Positions 16,454-25,995 are shown, counted from the stretch's first letter. The stretch is DNA of 64,000 nt from Paenibacillus lupini (GCF_011761355.1 NZ_JAASRW010000012.1:1-64000); one strand, 5' to 3'. Program-made: numbers and translations. Notes: a model not told the origin generated them from the letters alone.

Positions 16454-17890
16454 CTGAGCTATTGGTTATCGAATCGCCGCCGCAAGCTGATTGGGCTTAT
16501 GCTGGCATGTGCATTTCTCTGCATGATGGAGGGAGCGGGCAGCGCTGCCAGTCTGCATCGTCCACCTGCTGATGCAAGTGTTTATGCGGCTGCGGAGGGG
16601 GAAGATGTAAGCTATTCGGAGTGGACGATCCATGTCACATCCACGCATCCGAATTATACGCTTGGGAAAATAGAGCCTGTAAGAGGCGCTTATTTGGGAG
16701 CGTATGTGCTGCAAAATCCACTGATTCATAACAGTATGGCGGAATTCAACCAAGCCACGGGCAAAACACATGCCAGCTTTTTCAAATATGTTGGTTATGG
16801 AGAGCCGTTCCCTTCCGAATGGGTGAAAGAAGTGAAGGCTGAAGGCGCATTCCCGCATATTGCCTGGGAGCCAAATCATGGCTTGGCAGAAGTAAAGGAT
16901 GATGCCTATTTGCATGGCTTTGCTGATGCCGCACGTGAGGCGAATGTGCCGCTCTTTCTCCGGTTTGCTTCTGAGATGAACGGAACATGGACGAATTACA
17001 GCGGGGATCCGGATCTCTATATAAAAACCTGGCGTATGGTGCATGACATCTTCGAAAAAAGAGCGCCAAAGACGGCAATGGTCTGGACGGTGCTGAATGT
17101 ACCTGAACGACCTATTGAGGCTTATTACCCGGGTGATGATTACGTCGATTGGGTTGGACTTAACATCTACAATGTTAGGTATCATAATGGAGATATACGG
17201 CAGCCGTCCGAATTCGAAGACCCTTTACAGATGATCGATTATGTCTATAACCGATTTAGCCGGACTAAGCCAATTCAGCTTTCGGAGTTTGGCGTTACCC
17301 ATTTCACGACGACCGATGGGATCAAGGATATTGAATATGCCGCTTCAAAAATAAAACGGTTATACGCCAATCTGCCAGAGCTTTATCCGAGGGTGAAGGC
17401 GGTGTTTTATTTTGATGTGAACAATATTACAGAACAAAACGAGACACGACGTATCAATGATTATTCCATAACAAATGAACAGCAGCTTAAGGATGTTTAT
17501 CAACAAGCCATCTCCAGTTCTTATTATTTAAGCAGCCTGTCCGAAGAAGCTGGAGGAACACGGGCCAAAGTTACCCAGCCTTTCACTTACCGGGGACATG
17601 TGTTCGAACAGGATGGGGAGCTGTACGTGGATCAAGCTTTTTTCAGTCAGATCCTGCAAGCTGATGTGGAGATGCTCGAGGACGGGACGGTTCAATTAAG
17701 CAGATGGGACGGGGAGATGGTAAGAGTGGCGCGTGTGCCTTTCCTTCCGCATAAAATATGGAGCGGTTACAAAATAAACGGTTTATTCCCATTATGGCGG
17801 GAGATTAATGCACTGCCTTTGTTGACGGTTTCCCAAGAACTTGGCTATCAGATAAACTGGAATGGAATTCACATCTATATTCAGGAATGA
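16454..17890 (+). CDS. Secreted GH26-like glycoside hydrolase with C-terminal stalk domain; probable CTG start
   Basis: About 478 aa. The catalytic part resembles GH26 (beta-mannanase/endoglucanase clan A): acid/base Glu in FLRFASEMNGTW, nucleophile Glu in IQLSEFGVTHF, and aromatic substrate-site residues such as WVGLNIY. The C-terminal ~100 residues (VFEQDGELYVDQAFFSQIL...VSQELGYQINW) look like a copper-amine-oxidase N-like stalk domain. From the first ATG (16499) the signal peptide lacks its basic n-region. Reading from CTG at 16454 adds MSYWLSNRRRKLIGL, giving a complete signal peptide, and GGGGGAGG lies 8 bases upstream of that CTG. No ATG, GTG or TTG lies between the in-frame stop at 16430 and 16499. 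Domain call fairly sure; start inferred. Confidence 0.72.
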   Translation: MSYWLSNRRRKLIGLMLACAFLCMMEGAGSAASLHRPPADASVYAAAEGEDVSYSEWTIHVTSTHPNYTLGKIEPVRGAYLGAYVLQNPLIHNSMAEFNQATGKTHASFFKYVGYGEPFPSEWVKEVKAEGAFPHIAWEPNHGLAEVKDDAYLHGFADAAREANVPLFLRFASEMNGTWTNYSGDPDLYIKTWRMVHDIFEKRAPKTAMVWTVLNVPERPIEAYYPGDDYVDWVGLNIYNVRYHNGDIRQPSEFEDPLQMIDYVYNRFSRTKPIQLSEFGVTHFTTTDGIKDIEYAASKIKRLYANLPELYPRVKAVFYFDVNNITEQNETRRINDYSITNEQQLKDVYQQAISSSYYLSSLSEEAGGTRAKVTQPFTYRGHVFEQDGELYVDQAFFSQILQADVEMLEDGTVQLSRWDGEMVRVARVPFLPHKIWSGYKINGLFPLWREINALPLLTVSQELGYQINWNGIHIYIQE

Positions 17891-17959
17891 AATCGCTTGT
17901 CCCCCCGCATAATGAAAGTACACAATTCCATTAACACAGCATGAACGGAGGGATGAATC

Positions 17960-18664
17960 ATGACAGCGATCAGCGGCTCTTCCATACGGATTTACCTGCT
18001 TGCTGGCGTTGCAACGACCAAAGGCTACTTTGATGAATGCCGGAATCAGCTTGACCGAATGTTTCGGGCGGACGGTCGTGAGCCGATTATTCACATTCTG
18101 CACCCTTATGGAGATGCCAGCCGTAATCTTTACCGGCAAATTGTCGAGGTTGGCACTGACTTAACAAATCGGATGTCCATTGGACGGATAGGCGGACGCG
18201 CCGCATTCCAGCAGGTGAAGGAAACGATGCAGGGCGAAGATGAACCGATGCTGTTTATCGGGCATAGCGGGGGCGGAGCAGCCGCTTATCAAGCAGGAAA
18301 AATGCTGCATCAACAGCGTTTGAACCGGAACTTCCGTATTGTACAGGTTGGCTCGCCGCGGATTCCGATTCATCCTGAGCTGAGGGATAAGGTATGTTTC
18401 TTCCATTCCGTTGATAAGGAAGGGAAGCTTAGCGATCCAATCAGCCGGATTGGAACCTGGGGAGGCTGGACATCAGAAGGCTCATCTGTTCCGCACTGGA
18501 ACAGGTATAAATATTCTCCTGCTATTGTTGAAGGGATTCCGTTAATCGGCGGACATGCCCATTATTTCAGTCATCAGACACCTTATGTCGATCAGGATGA
18601 AGTATGTAATTTGGATAAAACCATTAATCGGGTACGCAATTGGCTTCTGCAGTCCTGGTCCTAA
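17960..18664 (+). CDS. Alpha/beta-hydrolase-like protein (lipase-type GHSGGG)
   Basis: A 234-aa protein with a nucleophile-elbow motif FIGHSGGGAAAYQAG (~residue 98) preceded by a beta strand, as in alpha/beta hydrolases. IRIYLLAGVATTKGYF opens the fold. A candidate catalytic His is in GGHAHYFSH near the C terminus. No signal peptide. CGGAGGGATGA precedes the ATG. The exact family and substrate are unknown; it faces another lipase-like gene across a terminator. Confidence 0.6.
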   Translation: MTAISGSSIRIYLLAGVATTKGYFDECRNQLDRMFRADGREPIIHILHPYGDASRNLYRQIVEVGTDLTNRMSIGRIGGRAAFQQVKETMQGEDEPMLFIGHSGGGAAAYQAGKMLHQQRLNRNFRIVQVGSPRIPIHPELRDKVCFFHSVDKEGKLSDPISRIGTWGGWTSEGSSVPHWNRYKYSPAIVEGIPLIGGHAHYFSHQTPYVDQDEVCNLDKTINRVRNWLLQSWS

Positions 18665-18681
18665 TCTGTTTAATCACAGAG

Positions 18682-18714
18682 CAAAACTCCGCTTCATATG
18701 CGGAGTTTTGTTTG
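18682..18714 (+). terminator. Bidirectional terminator between convergent hydrolase genes
   Basis: CAAAACTCCGC / GCGGAGTTTTG, a perfect 11-bp stem with T tracts usable on both strands. Confidence 0.88.
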
Positions 18715-19560
18715 TTATCCAGGCAATGGACACCAGCCGGGCGGCTCCGAGCAGATCGCTGTTGCAAATTGCGGTTCCTCGCTGCATAAATCGGCAAAGT
18801 AGCTGCTTAAGATATGGTTGCCGGAGACAGAGCCCATCCGGAAGGCCCGTTTGACTTCGCCTTTTACATGCATATAGTAATATGTCTTATTTGTATCCGG
18901 TGACTGGTATACGAGCGGCGGCAAGTGAGGAACGATATCAAATTCATTTTGCAGCCGCCAATGGGTCTCAACGGTATTGTTATAGAGCCGGATGAATCGT
19001 GGATCGCCAACACGCGGAGCACCAAAGGTGTAGACAATAGGTGCGGTGAAAGCTGTATTAACAGCGATATCAAGTGCAGCGAGCGTTGCGAGTGCTCCTC
19101 CAAGGCTGTGGCCGGTAATAAATAACGGTTTATCTGGTGGCAGCTGATTGACGAGATCCAATACCTGAGAACGGGCCGAGGTATAGATATCGGTAAAACC
19201 TTTATGGGTTTGCCCGGCATTTTTAACTGGACGATAAGTGGTTTGCTGGGCGATGAAGTCGGACACCCAGTCAACAGCCGAGCCAGAACCGCGGAAAGCA
19301 AGTACGGAGGAACGCTCGGATTGCAGCACAAAGCCAAATCGGTGTTCGAAATCGCCATAAGCTTTAGCCGAGAAATCCCCGACTAGATGGTAATCACGTG
19401 GAACAAGAAAAAGGCCATCCTTATTCTCAAATTGGGAGTAAGTCTGTCCAGCAATACCGGCTAGAAAAATAGCGATGCGGAGATCAAATTGCTGCGGCTG
19501 GCCTTGTCTCATTGGCCGTGGGAGTGAAGGTGTATTACTCCTTCTCGTTGTTTTTGCCAT
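18715..19560 (-). CDS. Lipase class 3 family protein
   Basis: A 281-aa fungal-type (class 3) lipase-like alpha/beta hydrolase. The nucleophile Ser is in LFITGHSLGGALATLAAL, the oxyanion segment is VLAFRGSGSAVDW, the acid is in FDIVPHLPPL, and the His is near GNHILSSYF. TFGAPRVGDPRF is a strong class 3 signature. No export signal is evident. GGAGGG precedes the ATG. The substrate could be a triglyceride or another ester. Confidence 0.88.
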   Translation of the reverse strand: MAKTTRRSNTPSLPRPMRQGQPQQFDLRIAIFLAGIAGQTYSQFENKDGLFLVPRDYHLVGDFSAKAYGDFEHRFGFVLQSERSSVLAFRGSGSAVDWVSDFIAQQTTYRPVKNAGQTHKGFTDIYTSARSQVLDLVNQLPPDKPLFITGHSLGGALATLAALDIAVNTAFTAPIVYTFGAPRVGDPRFIRLYNNTVETHWRLQNEFDIVPHLPPLVYQSPDTNKTYYYMHVKGEVKRAFRMGSVSGNHILSSYFADLCSEEPQFATAICSEPPGWCPLPG

Positions 19561-19638
19561 TTCCGATATCCCTCCGCTCTTTCCATGGGCTGATTATGTA
19601 TAGTATGTTTGGGCGTCTCTAAGGGTAACTAGTTCCTA

Positions 19639-19668
19639 TTGACTTTTGAAAATAAAACGAGGTAGTAT
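19639..19668 (+). promoter_or_regulatory. Promoter candidate for the thrS leader
   Basis: TTGACT (19639-19644) and TAGTAT (19663-19668) with an 18-bp spacer, just upstream of the T-box leader. Confidence 0.6.
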
Positions 19669-19689
19669 ATTACTAATTTCATACACAGG

Positions 19690-19960
19690 CAATGACCAAA
19701 GACATGATCGCGATCACAATAGCCGCTCAGAGAGAGAAGCCCTGGCTGTAAGCTTCTTCGGTGACATGGCGTAGATTACCCCTTTGCAGCTGTGACGTTG
19801 AACCCGTAATTCCTGAACGGAATACGGCAGTAAGCGATCGCCGATTCATCCTCGTTAGCGGATTCCAATGAAGCATCCTCGTGCCTAGCACAGGATGGAA
19901 TTAGGGTGGAACCACGAGCAGAACGCACTCGTCCCTTGCAGGGAGAGCTGCGTTTTTTTT
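19690..19960 (+). ncRNA. T-box riboswitch (threonyl) upstream of thrS
   Basis: The leader carries AGAGAG and GGTGACA stem I features, a GAACCCG segment containing ACC (candidate Thr specifier), and the T-box AGGGTGGAACCACG (19903-19916). The terminator follows at 19922-19960: AACGCA-CTC-TCCCT pairs with AGGGA-GAG-TGCGTT, then eight T residues. Uncharged tRNA-Thr would stabilise the antiterminator and let thrS be transcribed. The 5' edge and specifier register are approximate. Confidence 0.9.
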
Positions 19961-19996
19961 GCGTTCACAAAAATCATGAGAAATGGAGGAGCAAAG

Positions 19997-21910
19997 ATGG
20001 AGATTCATGTTGTAAGGCCAGGCGGAACAAATGGGAGGTATGTGCAAGGCACAACGATCGCGCAAATTGCGGAATCAGTGGATGCCAATTGGAAAAAAAC
20101 GATAGTAGCGGGGGCAATCAACGGAACGATCACCGATTTGACTGAGCCGGCCTGTAATGGCAGCAGAATCGACCTGATTGCTCAGAACAGTCCGGAAGGG
20201 CTTCAGATATACCGTCATAGTACGGCTCATGTATTAGCGCAGGCGATCAAACGCTTATATGGCAGCAAGGTTGTAAAGCTTGGGATTGGACCTGTCATCG
20301 AAGATGGTTTTTATTACGATATGGAGCTTGCTGAGCCTCTTTCGACCAATGACATTGAAGCAATTGAACAGGAAATGAGCAGAATCATTCAGGAGAACTT
20401 GCCAATCACACGTAGAGTGATTAGCAGGAAAGAAGCGATCTCCTTATTCACAGAGCGCGAGGAACCGCTGAAGCTGGAGCTCATTCAAGAATTGCCAGAT
20501 GATGAGGTTATTCGTATCTATGAGCAAGGGGAGTTTATAGATTTATGCCGTGGACCCCATTTGCCTTCAACTGGGCGGATCAAGGCATTTAAGCTGCTTA
20601 GTGTAGCAGGAGCTTACTGGCGTGGCGATTCGAACAATCCAATGCTGCAGCGTATTTACGGCACTGCATTCTTGACTAAAACAGAGCTTGCAGACTATTT
20701 GTATCAGTTGGACGAAGCGAAAAAACGCGATCACCGGAAACTGGGAAAAGAGCTTGAGTTGTTTATGTTCTCGGAGGAAGCGCCGGGTATGCCGTTTTAT
20801 TTGCCTAAAGGTATGGTGCTGCGTACCGCTTTAGAGAACTTCTCTAGAGAGCTGTTAAATCTTAATGATTACGAAGAGGTACGCACTCCACTCATGATGA
20901 ACAAGCGGATGTGGGAGCAGTCGGGGCATTGGGATCATTACAAGGACAATATGTATTTCACTAAGGTGGATGAGGCTGAATTTGCCTTAAAGCCTATGAA
21001 CTGCCCGGGGCATATGCTCATTTTCAAAAATGCTCTTCGCTCCTATAGGGAGCTGCCAATTCGGCTGGCAGAGTTCGGACAAGTGCATCGCCATGAGCTA
21101 TCGGGGGCATTAGGCGGCATGATGAGGGTACGGACGTTTTGCCAGGATGATGCACATTTGTTTGTCCGGCCGGATCAGATTGAAGTGGAAATCGAAAAAG
21201 TGATGGCTTTAATCGATGAGGTTTATAAGGTGTTTGGTTTCTCCTATTCCGTGGAGTTGTCGACGAGGCCAGACGATTATATGGGTTCGGATAAGCTGTG
21301 GGATGCAGCTGAGCAGTCGCTGCAGAACGTGCTTGAAGCCCATGGTATGCATTATCGGATTAACGAAGGGGACGGGGCCTTTTATGGACCAAAAATCGAT
21401 TTTCATATCGTGGATGCGTTAAAGAGAAGCTGGCAATGTGGTACTATCCAGCTTGATTTCCAAATGCCAGAGAAGTTTGATCTATCCTATATTGGAGAAG
21501 ACAATAAGAAGCAGCGGCCGGTTGTTATTCATCGTGCGGTATATGGCTCGCTTGATCGATTCATTGGCATTCTGATTGAGCATTACAGCGGGGCATTTCC
21601 GATCTGGCTGGCTCCGGTTCAAGCGAAGATTCTCCCTGTCTCGGAGTATGAGCTTGATTATGCGTTACAGGTAAAAGCGGAGCTTATTCGTGCAGGGGTT
21701 CATGTGGAGGTAGATACGCGCAGCGAAAAGCTGGGCAACAAAATTCGGATTGCCCAGCTTGAGAAAGTACCATATATGATTGTTGTTGGGAAAAAGGAGC
21801 AGTTAGCAGGAAATGTGTCCGTCAGAAAACGCGGCGAAGCGGATGCAGTTATTATACAGATATCCGATTTAGTGGCGGATATTATAGAACAGCTTCACCA
21901 TCGCAGATGA
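19997..21910 (+). CDS. thrS: Threonyl-tRNA synthetase
   Basis: A 637-aa class II synthetase that charges tRNA-Thr. In order: a TGS domain (~1-62), an SAD editing domain with HSTAHVLAQAIKRLYG (HxxxH), the catalytic core with MNCPGHMLIFK (zinc Cys), motif 2 around LSGALGGMMRVRTFCQDD and motif 3 around HRAVYGSLDRFIGILIEH, and a C-terminal anticodon-binding domain. GGAGGA lies 6 bases before the ATG at 19997. Upstream in-frame starts fall inside the T-box terminator and are rejected. Bacilli often carry two such genes (thrS/thrZ); which of the two this is cannot be told. Confidence 0.95.
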   Translation: MEIHVVRPGGTNGRYVQGTTIAQIAESVDANWKKTIVAGAINGTITDLTEPACNGSRIDLIAQNSPEGLQIYRHSTAHVLAQAIKRLYGSKVVKLGIGPVIEDGFYYDMELAEPLSTNDIEAIEQEMSRIIQENLPITRRVISRKEAISLFTEREEPLKLELIQELPDDEVIRIYEQGEFIDLCRGPHLPSTGRIKAFKLLSVAGAYWRGDSNNPMLQRIYGTAFLTKTELADYLYQLDEAKKRDHRKLGKELELFMFSEEAPGMPFYLPKGMVLRTALENFSRELLNLNDYEEVRTPLMMNKRMWEQSGHWDHYKDNMYFTKVDEAEFALKPMNCPGHMLIFKNALRSYRELPIRLAEFGQVHRHELSGALGGMMRVRTFCQDDAHLFVRPDQIEVEIEKVMALIDEVYKVFGFSYSVELSTRPDDYMGSDKLWDAAEQSLQNVLEAHGMHYRINEGDGAFYGPKIDFHIVDALKRSWQCGTIQLDFQMPEKFDLSYIGEDNKKQRPVVIHRAVYGSLDRFIGILIEHYSGAFPIWLAPVQAKILPVSEYELDYALQVKAELIRAGVHVEVDTRSEKLGNKIRIAQLEKVPYMIVVGKKEQLAGNVSVRKRGEADAVIIQISDLVADIIEQLHHRR

Positions 21911-21914
21911 GTAA

Positions 21915-23060
21915 TTAAACGGATTTGGTCCGTTTCTTACGCGACAGTGTTGAAATATCCAGTTCTATTTCGCTCTTGGCAGGCTCTTCAAGCATCAAAA
22001 TGCGTGCATGCTTCTTCTTATTAGATTCACGTCCGGTAAGTAGATCGCCGGTCCAGCCTTTTCGCCACAGCCATAAATAGATGAGCAGCGTAATGATTAA
22101 GACGACGACGCACATACCGATAAAGCCCAGCCGGTGGGTGTCCCATGGGAGCGGATTAAAGTTCGTTCCCCAGAGGGCACCGATGACGGTCGCAGGTGTA
22201 AAGATAACCGTGAAGATCGTCAGTGTCTTCATAATATCATTGCCCCGGAAGCTGGATAAGGCATCATCCATGGAGATAAGGGTGTCGATCTCGAGAGCGT
22301 AATGTTTCAGCAGTGATTCGATGCGGTCTAGCTTATGAGTTGTGCGCTTAAATACATCCGTATCAGTGAGTGTATCCATATAGGCCTCTTGCGCGGCACC
22401 GTATAGCTCTCTAATGGGAATAAAGAGATGGCTCCAGTGCAATAAATCGTAACGTCTTTCAAATATAACATCAAGAAGCCCAGTTCGGTTCGATATACGC
22501 ATTGATTGCTCGAGCTCGCCAAGGCGTGTCTCAAAGCCGTCGAGTCCTTCATGGAAGGGCTCAAGCAAATGCCCCAGCATAACGAACAGGCCTTCTGGCG
22601 CTGTATTGCAATCTGTAAGGCGAGAGGCAACGATATCCGTTTGCAGGCGGATCATCAGGCGCAGATCGCTATGCAGAGTGACAAGCTTGTCTTCTGTCAG
22701 CCAGAAATGAAAGGGCTGAACATCGGTTTGCTGCTCAGATGCCTGGAGCATGAGGGTGCCGGATACGATTGTTCCTTGCTTGGCTGAATGCGTAATAGTT
22801 ACTTGATTCGCCGCTCTGTCCCAGCATTCATCGAGCCAACCTGCACATTCGGGCAGCAGCTGTTTGCTAGCCTTAAGTTCGTCGTCGGCCTCGTCAGTCT
22901 CTTGGGGCGTGATGAAGGTCATAGATGCTCTTGACGAGTCGGCCTTTTTTCGATTGTCTTTACGCTTTGGCAGCTCTTCAGCCGTCTCCAATTGAGGACG
23001 TTCGAGCTGGAGAACATGCCATTCCCATTTGGCGGGATAGCGGAGCATCCGATGAATCAT
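21915..23060 (-). CDS. CorA-like divalent metal ion transporter
   Basis: A 381-aa protein with the CorA architecture: a long cytoplasmic N-terminal alpha/beta and helical funnel, then two C-terminal membrane segments (TLTIFTVIFTPATVIGALWG and LGFIGMCVVVLIITLLIYLW). The signature normally reading GMN at the pore mouth here reads WGTNFNPLPW, with Thr in place of Met. A basic tail follows. AGGAGG precedes the ATG. Substrate may be Mg(II), Co(II) or Zn(II), or the protein may be an efflux-type relative. Confidence 0.82.
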   Translation of the reverse strand: MIHRMLRYPAKWEWHVLQLERPQLETAEELPKRKDNRKKADSSRASMTFITPQETDEADDELKASKQLLPECAGWLDECWDRAANQVTITHSAKQGTIVSGTLMLQASEQQTDVQPFHFWLTEDKLVTLHSDLRLMIRLQTDIVASRLTDCNTAPEGLFVMLGHLLEPFHEGLDGFETRLGELEQSMRISNRTGLLDVIFERRYDLLHWSHLFIPIRELYGAAQEAYMDTLTDTDVFKRTTHKLDRIESLLKHYALEIDTLISMDDALSSFRGNDIMKTLTIFTVIFTPATVIGALWGTNFNPLPWDTHRLGFIGMCVVVLIITLLIYLWLWRKGWTGDLLTGRESNKKKHARILMLEEPAKSEIELDISTLSRKKRTKSV

Positions 23061-23224
23061 CGACTTGCCTCCTGACCATTATTGTCTTAATTCCGAATTC
23101 CTTGTCGCTTACTCTTCATCATACCCCGAACGGCGTACTTACACAACCTTCCTGTAAGGGGAGATTGATTGCTGCTTATTAAGGGTATAACTACCTAGAA
23201 AGAAGTTAAAGGAGGACAAAAGCG

Positions 23225-23794
23225 ATGGCTAAAATTATCGGCGCTTTTGCGTCACAACAGGAAGTTATCGATACTATTAATGCTTTGGAGCAAGCGGGTT
23301 TCGTCCAAGGGGAAATGAAGATTATCGCCAAGGACGGCGAACATTCCCGGCGTATTGAAGCGGAAAGCGACGTCCATGTTGATGAACTGGAGGAGCTGGC
23401 TTCGACAATAAGCGGGCAAGAAGGAGACGGTAGCCGTGGACAGGAATGGGCTGCAGCGGCGGCTATTCCGGCTATTGGACTTACGGGGGGCGGATCATGG
23501 AATCCGGGATTTGCGGCCGCAGGGCTCACAGCCATTGGCGGTAACTTGACGGGAGATTTCATCATTGGTGATGAAGATCGGATTCATGGCGCCTTAATCG
23601 CACTTGGGCTTGATGAACAAGAAGCCTCCTCTTGCAGGGATTCCATAAGGGAAGGTGCAACATTAGTTGTCATCGATACGGATGATAGCAAATCCCTTCT
23701 TGATAAGGACGGCGGACCTGACTTGTCCCGACTTGGTATTGCTGAGGGAATATATAGACAGAATGGAGCTTCCCGAATATTTACAGGCTCTTGA
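23225..23794 (+). CDS. General stress protein-like (GsiB/YflT-like) protein
   Basis: A 189-aa protein. It starts with a stress-protein-like domain, KIIGAFASQQEVIDTINALEQAGF, as in YflT/17M-type proteins. A glycine/alanine-rich hydrophobic stretch (AAAAAIPAIGLTGGGSWNPGFAAAGLTAIGG) and a second alpha/beta unit ending in EGATLVVIDTDD follow. AAAGGAGG precedes the ATG. The function is unknown; a role in general stress is family-level inference. Confidence 0.65.
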   Translation: MAKIIGAFASQQEVIDTINALEQAGFVQGEMKIIAKDGEHSRRIEAESDVHVDELEELASTISGQEGDGSRGQEWAAAAAIPAIGLTGGGSWNPGFAAAGLTAIGGNLTGDFIIGDEDRIHGALIALGLDEQEASSCRDSIREGATLVVIDTDDSKSLLDKDGGPDLSRLGIAEGIYRQNGASRIFTGS

Positions 23795-23809
23795 CCGTGA
23801 CAGACATGA

Positions 23810-23846
23810 AAGAAGGGGTTCGACCAAGTGTCGAATCCCTTCTTTA
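23810..23846. terminator. Bidirectional terminator
   Basis: AGAAGGG-GTTCGA pairs with TCGAA-TCCCTTCT between the convergent stress-protein and oxidoreductase genes, with TTTATT on the plus strand. Confidence 0.8.
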
Positions 23847-25076
23847 TTATTGAAGAGTAGGACGAGAGAGTCCAACAATATCGGCAAGCGGATGACTACG
23901 TCCTGAAATGAGATCACGTATGATATGAGAGGCAATCATGCTGTAGACAGAACCATTGCCTCCATAACCTAAACAATAATAAACACCTGGAATGGCGGGG
24001 TCTTCTCCGACAAAAGGAAGGTTGTCACGTGATTCTCCAAAAGTGGCACTCCATTCATACTCAAAGGGAGTATCCAGCATCGGGAAGTGAGCGGTAAGCT
24101 TATCATATAACTTATTTATTCGTTTGCTGCGCTCCCGTACTCCATCTATGGGATGCTCTACCTCTTCATCTAGCCCACCAATAATGACGCGTCCTTCCAT
24201 TGTCGTGCGCATATACAGATAAGGTCTTGCGGTTTCCCAAATAAACATCTGTTCATGCCAATGCAGCAGCTTATCCTTGTCTTGCACAGCCGTTACCGCT
24301 GCAAACGAGCGGTTAAGTATAGGTTTGATTAACTTGCCACGAAGCTCTTCGGGCTCATACCCAATGGCGTAGATAACGTTATCCGCTTCAATCTCACGGC
24401 CACTAGCAGTCTTTAAATGATGCTTGCCATCAGCTGTTCGCTCATGGGATACCACATCCGTATCTTCATAAATATGTGCGCCTCCTGCAGCGGCAGCAAC
24501 AGCAACCCCATGAATAAATCGAAATGGATTAATCTCTGCATCACCGTTCGTTATAATAGCTCCTGGACGCCGGAAGGGAAAATGCTTTGAGATGGTATCA
24601 GGCTCCCAGAAGTCGACGTCAAAGCCATTCTGACGCAAAGCCTCATACTCTTTTCGAAGCTTAGGGAGCTCCTGTTCCGAGCTTGCGTAATAGAGACTGC
24701 TTCTTGGAAGAAAATGCGAATTAATTGAAAGTTTAGCGGCAATTTCTCCAATTTCCCGCACGGCTTTTACACAAGCGGAGTAAAATTGCACAGCAGCCTG
24801 TTTGCCGATCTGATCAATTAAATCACAAAGCATGACATCGTTAGAGAATTGCAGTAATCCTGTATTAGCGGAAGTGCTGCCGCCAGCGATTGTATTCCTT
24901 TCCAATATCGCCGTTGAAATGCCGCTTTGCGTCAGTAAGTAAGCACATATAGAGCCGGACATCCCGCCTCCAATAACAGCGACTTGCACCTTTAACCCCT
25001 CTGAGAGTGCAGGGTAAGTCTTATGCTGCTCCAAAGTTGTCGGCCAGAACAAATGACCGGTATGCAGCTCCTTCAT
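23847..25076 (-). CDS. FAD-dependent oxidoreductase (DadA/glycine-oxidase family)
   Basis: A 409-aa flavoprotein with an N-terminal dinucleotide-binding motif VQVAVIGGGMSGSICAYLL, then ILERNTIAGGSTSANTGLLQF, typical of the D-amino-acid dehydrogenase/glycine-oxidase (DAO) family. C-terminal GVYYCLGYGGNGSVYSMIAS is the FAD-contact segment. The substrate is not defined. The ATG at 25076 follows GGTGAGGTGATC, so the 10-residue longer form is not favoured. The AraC-type gene lies 55 bases upstream on the same strand. Confidence 0.88.
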   Translation of the reverse strand: MKELHTGHLFWPTTLEQHKTYPALSEGLKVQVAVIGGGMSGSICAYLLTQSGISTAILERNTIAGGSTSANTGLLQFSNDVMLCDLIDQIGKQAAVQFYSACVKAVREIGEIAAKLSINSHFLPRSSLYYASSEQELPKLRKEYEALRQNGFDVDFWEPDTISKHFPFRRPGAIITNGDAEINPFRFIHGVAVAAAAGGAHIYEDTDVVSHERTADGKHHLKTASGREIEADNVIYAIGYEPEELRGKLIKPILNRSFAAVTAVQDKDKLLHWHEQMFIWETARPYLYMRTTMEGRVIIGGLDEEVEHPIDGVRERSKRINKLYDKLTAHFPMLDTPFEYEWSATFGESRDNLPFVGEDPAIPGVYYCLGYGGNGSVYSMIASHIIRDLISGRSHPLADIVGLSRPTLQ

Positions 25077-25131
25077 TATGATCACCTCACCCGTTAATAT
25101 GTCCAAATTTGGACTAACCCTTGTTTACCCA

Positions 25132-25995
25132 TTAAGATTTCATTTGACGCATGGATTCACGGTAAGCGGACGGGGATAAGCCATAGAGGCGCCGGAATTG
25201 TTTGGAAAAATACAGCGAATCTTGAAGTCCAACAGAAGCTGAAATCTGCTCGATGGTGAGTCCTTCACGTTCACGTATCATTTGACGTGCTTTGTCAATG
25301 CGAAGATTGAGCAGGAAGGTAATTGGCGACACGCCTGTATACCGTTTGAATAAACGTGAAAGATAAGCACGATTGTAGCCAAACGATTCTGCCATCTGTT
25401 CGATGGAGACGGGCTGTGCATATTGCGTGGAGAGGTAATGGATCATTTGCTGCATCAGTTTATCGCTGTCATCTACACGAGCTAGTGCTGTGTTATCCTC
25501 TGACATCTGATACACACTGCAAAATTCAGCAAGCAGGAGCTGCAGGTAACCGGCTGCTTTCATATGCGCGGCAGGCTCACTCTTACGGAAGACGCTGAAA
25601 ATACTGTTATATAAAACACCAACACGTCTGATCTGCGACGTCTCGGTAACGGGATTAGCTATTGAAAATCCTGCGGCTTGCACAAGCTCGGCGGCCTGCG
25701 GACCATTAAAGGCAACCCAGCGGTACAACCAGGGTTCATCTGAATCGGACATGTAGCTGACAAGCTGCTCCGGTTCAATCAGAAAGGTATGTCCTGCCTG
25801 CAGGGAATAGCTCGTTCCACTACAGGTAAACTCCCCTTTGCCTTCAAGTACCGTATGCATGAGGTAAAAATCATATACTTTAGGTCCCCGCTGGTGGGAT
25901 GGTTTGGTTTGACTTTCTCCTGCAAACAATACGTTCATATGCTCGTTGTATGTAATAACGGGGTTTGAAGCTACTTTATACGTATCTTGCCTCAT
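25132..25995 (-). CDS. AraC family transcriptional regulator
   Basis: A 287-aa regulator: an N-terminal cupin-type sugar-binding domain (HTVLEGKGEFTCSGTSYSLQAGHTF) and a C-terminal double helix-turn-helix (ESFGYNRAYLSRLFKRYTG ... ISASVGLQDSLYFSKQFRRLYGLSPSAYR). It is divergent from galK with a ~185-base gap, so control of the galactose genes is plausible but unproven. It could also regulate the FAD oxidoreductase on its own strand. Confidence 0.9.
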   Translation of the reverse strand: MRQDTYKVASNPVITYNEHMNVLFAGESQTKPSHQRGPKVYDFYLMHTVLEGKGEFTCSGTSYSLQAGHTFLIEPEQLVSYMSDSDEPWLYRWVAFNGPQAAELVQAAGFSIANPVTETSQIRRVGVLYNSIFSVFRKSEPAAHMKAAGYLQLLLAEFCSVYQMSEDNTALARVDDSDKLMQQMIHYLSTQYAQPVSIEQMAESFGYNRAYLSRLFKRYTGVSPITFLLNLRIDKARQMIREREGLTIEQISASVGLQDSLYFSKQFRRLYGLSPSAYRESMRQMKS

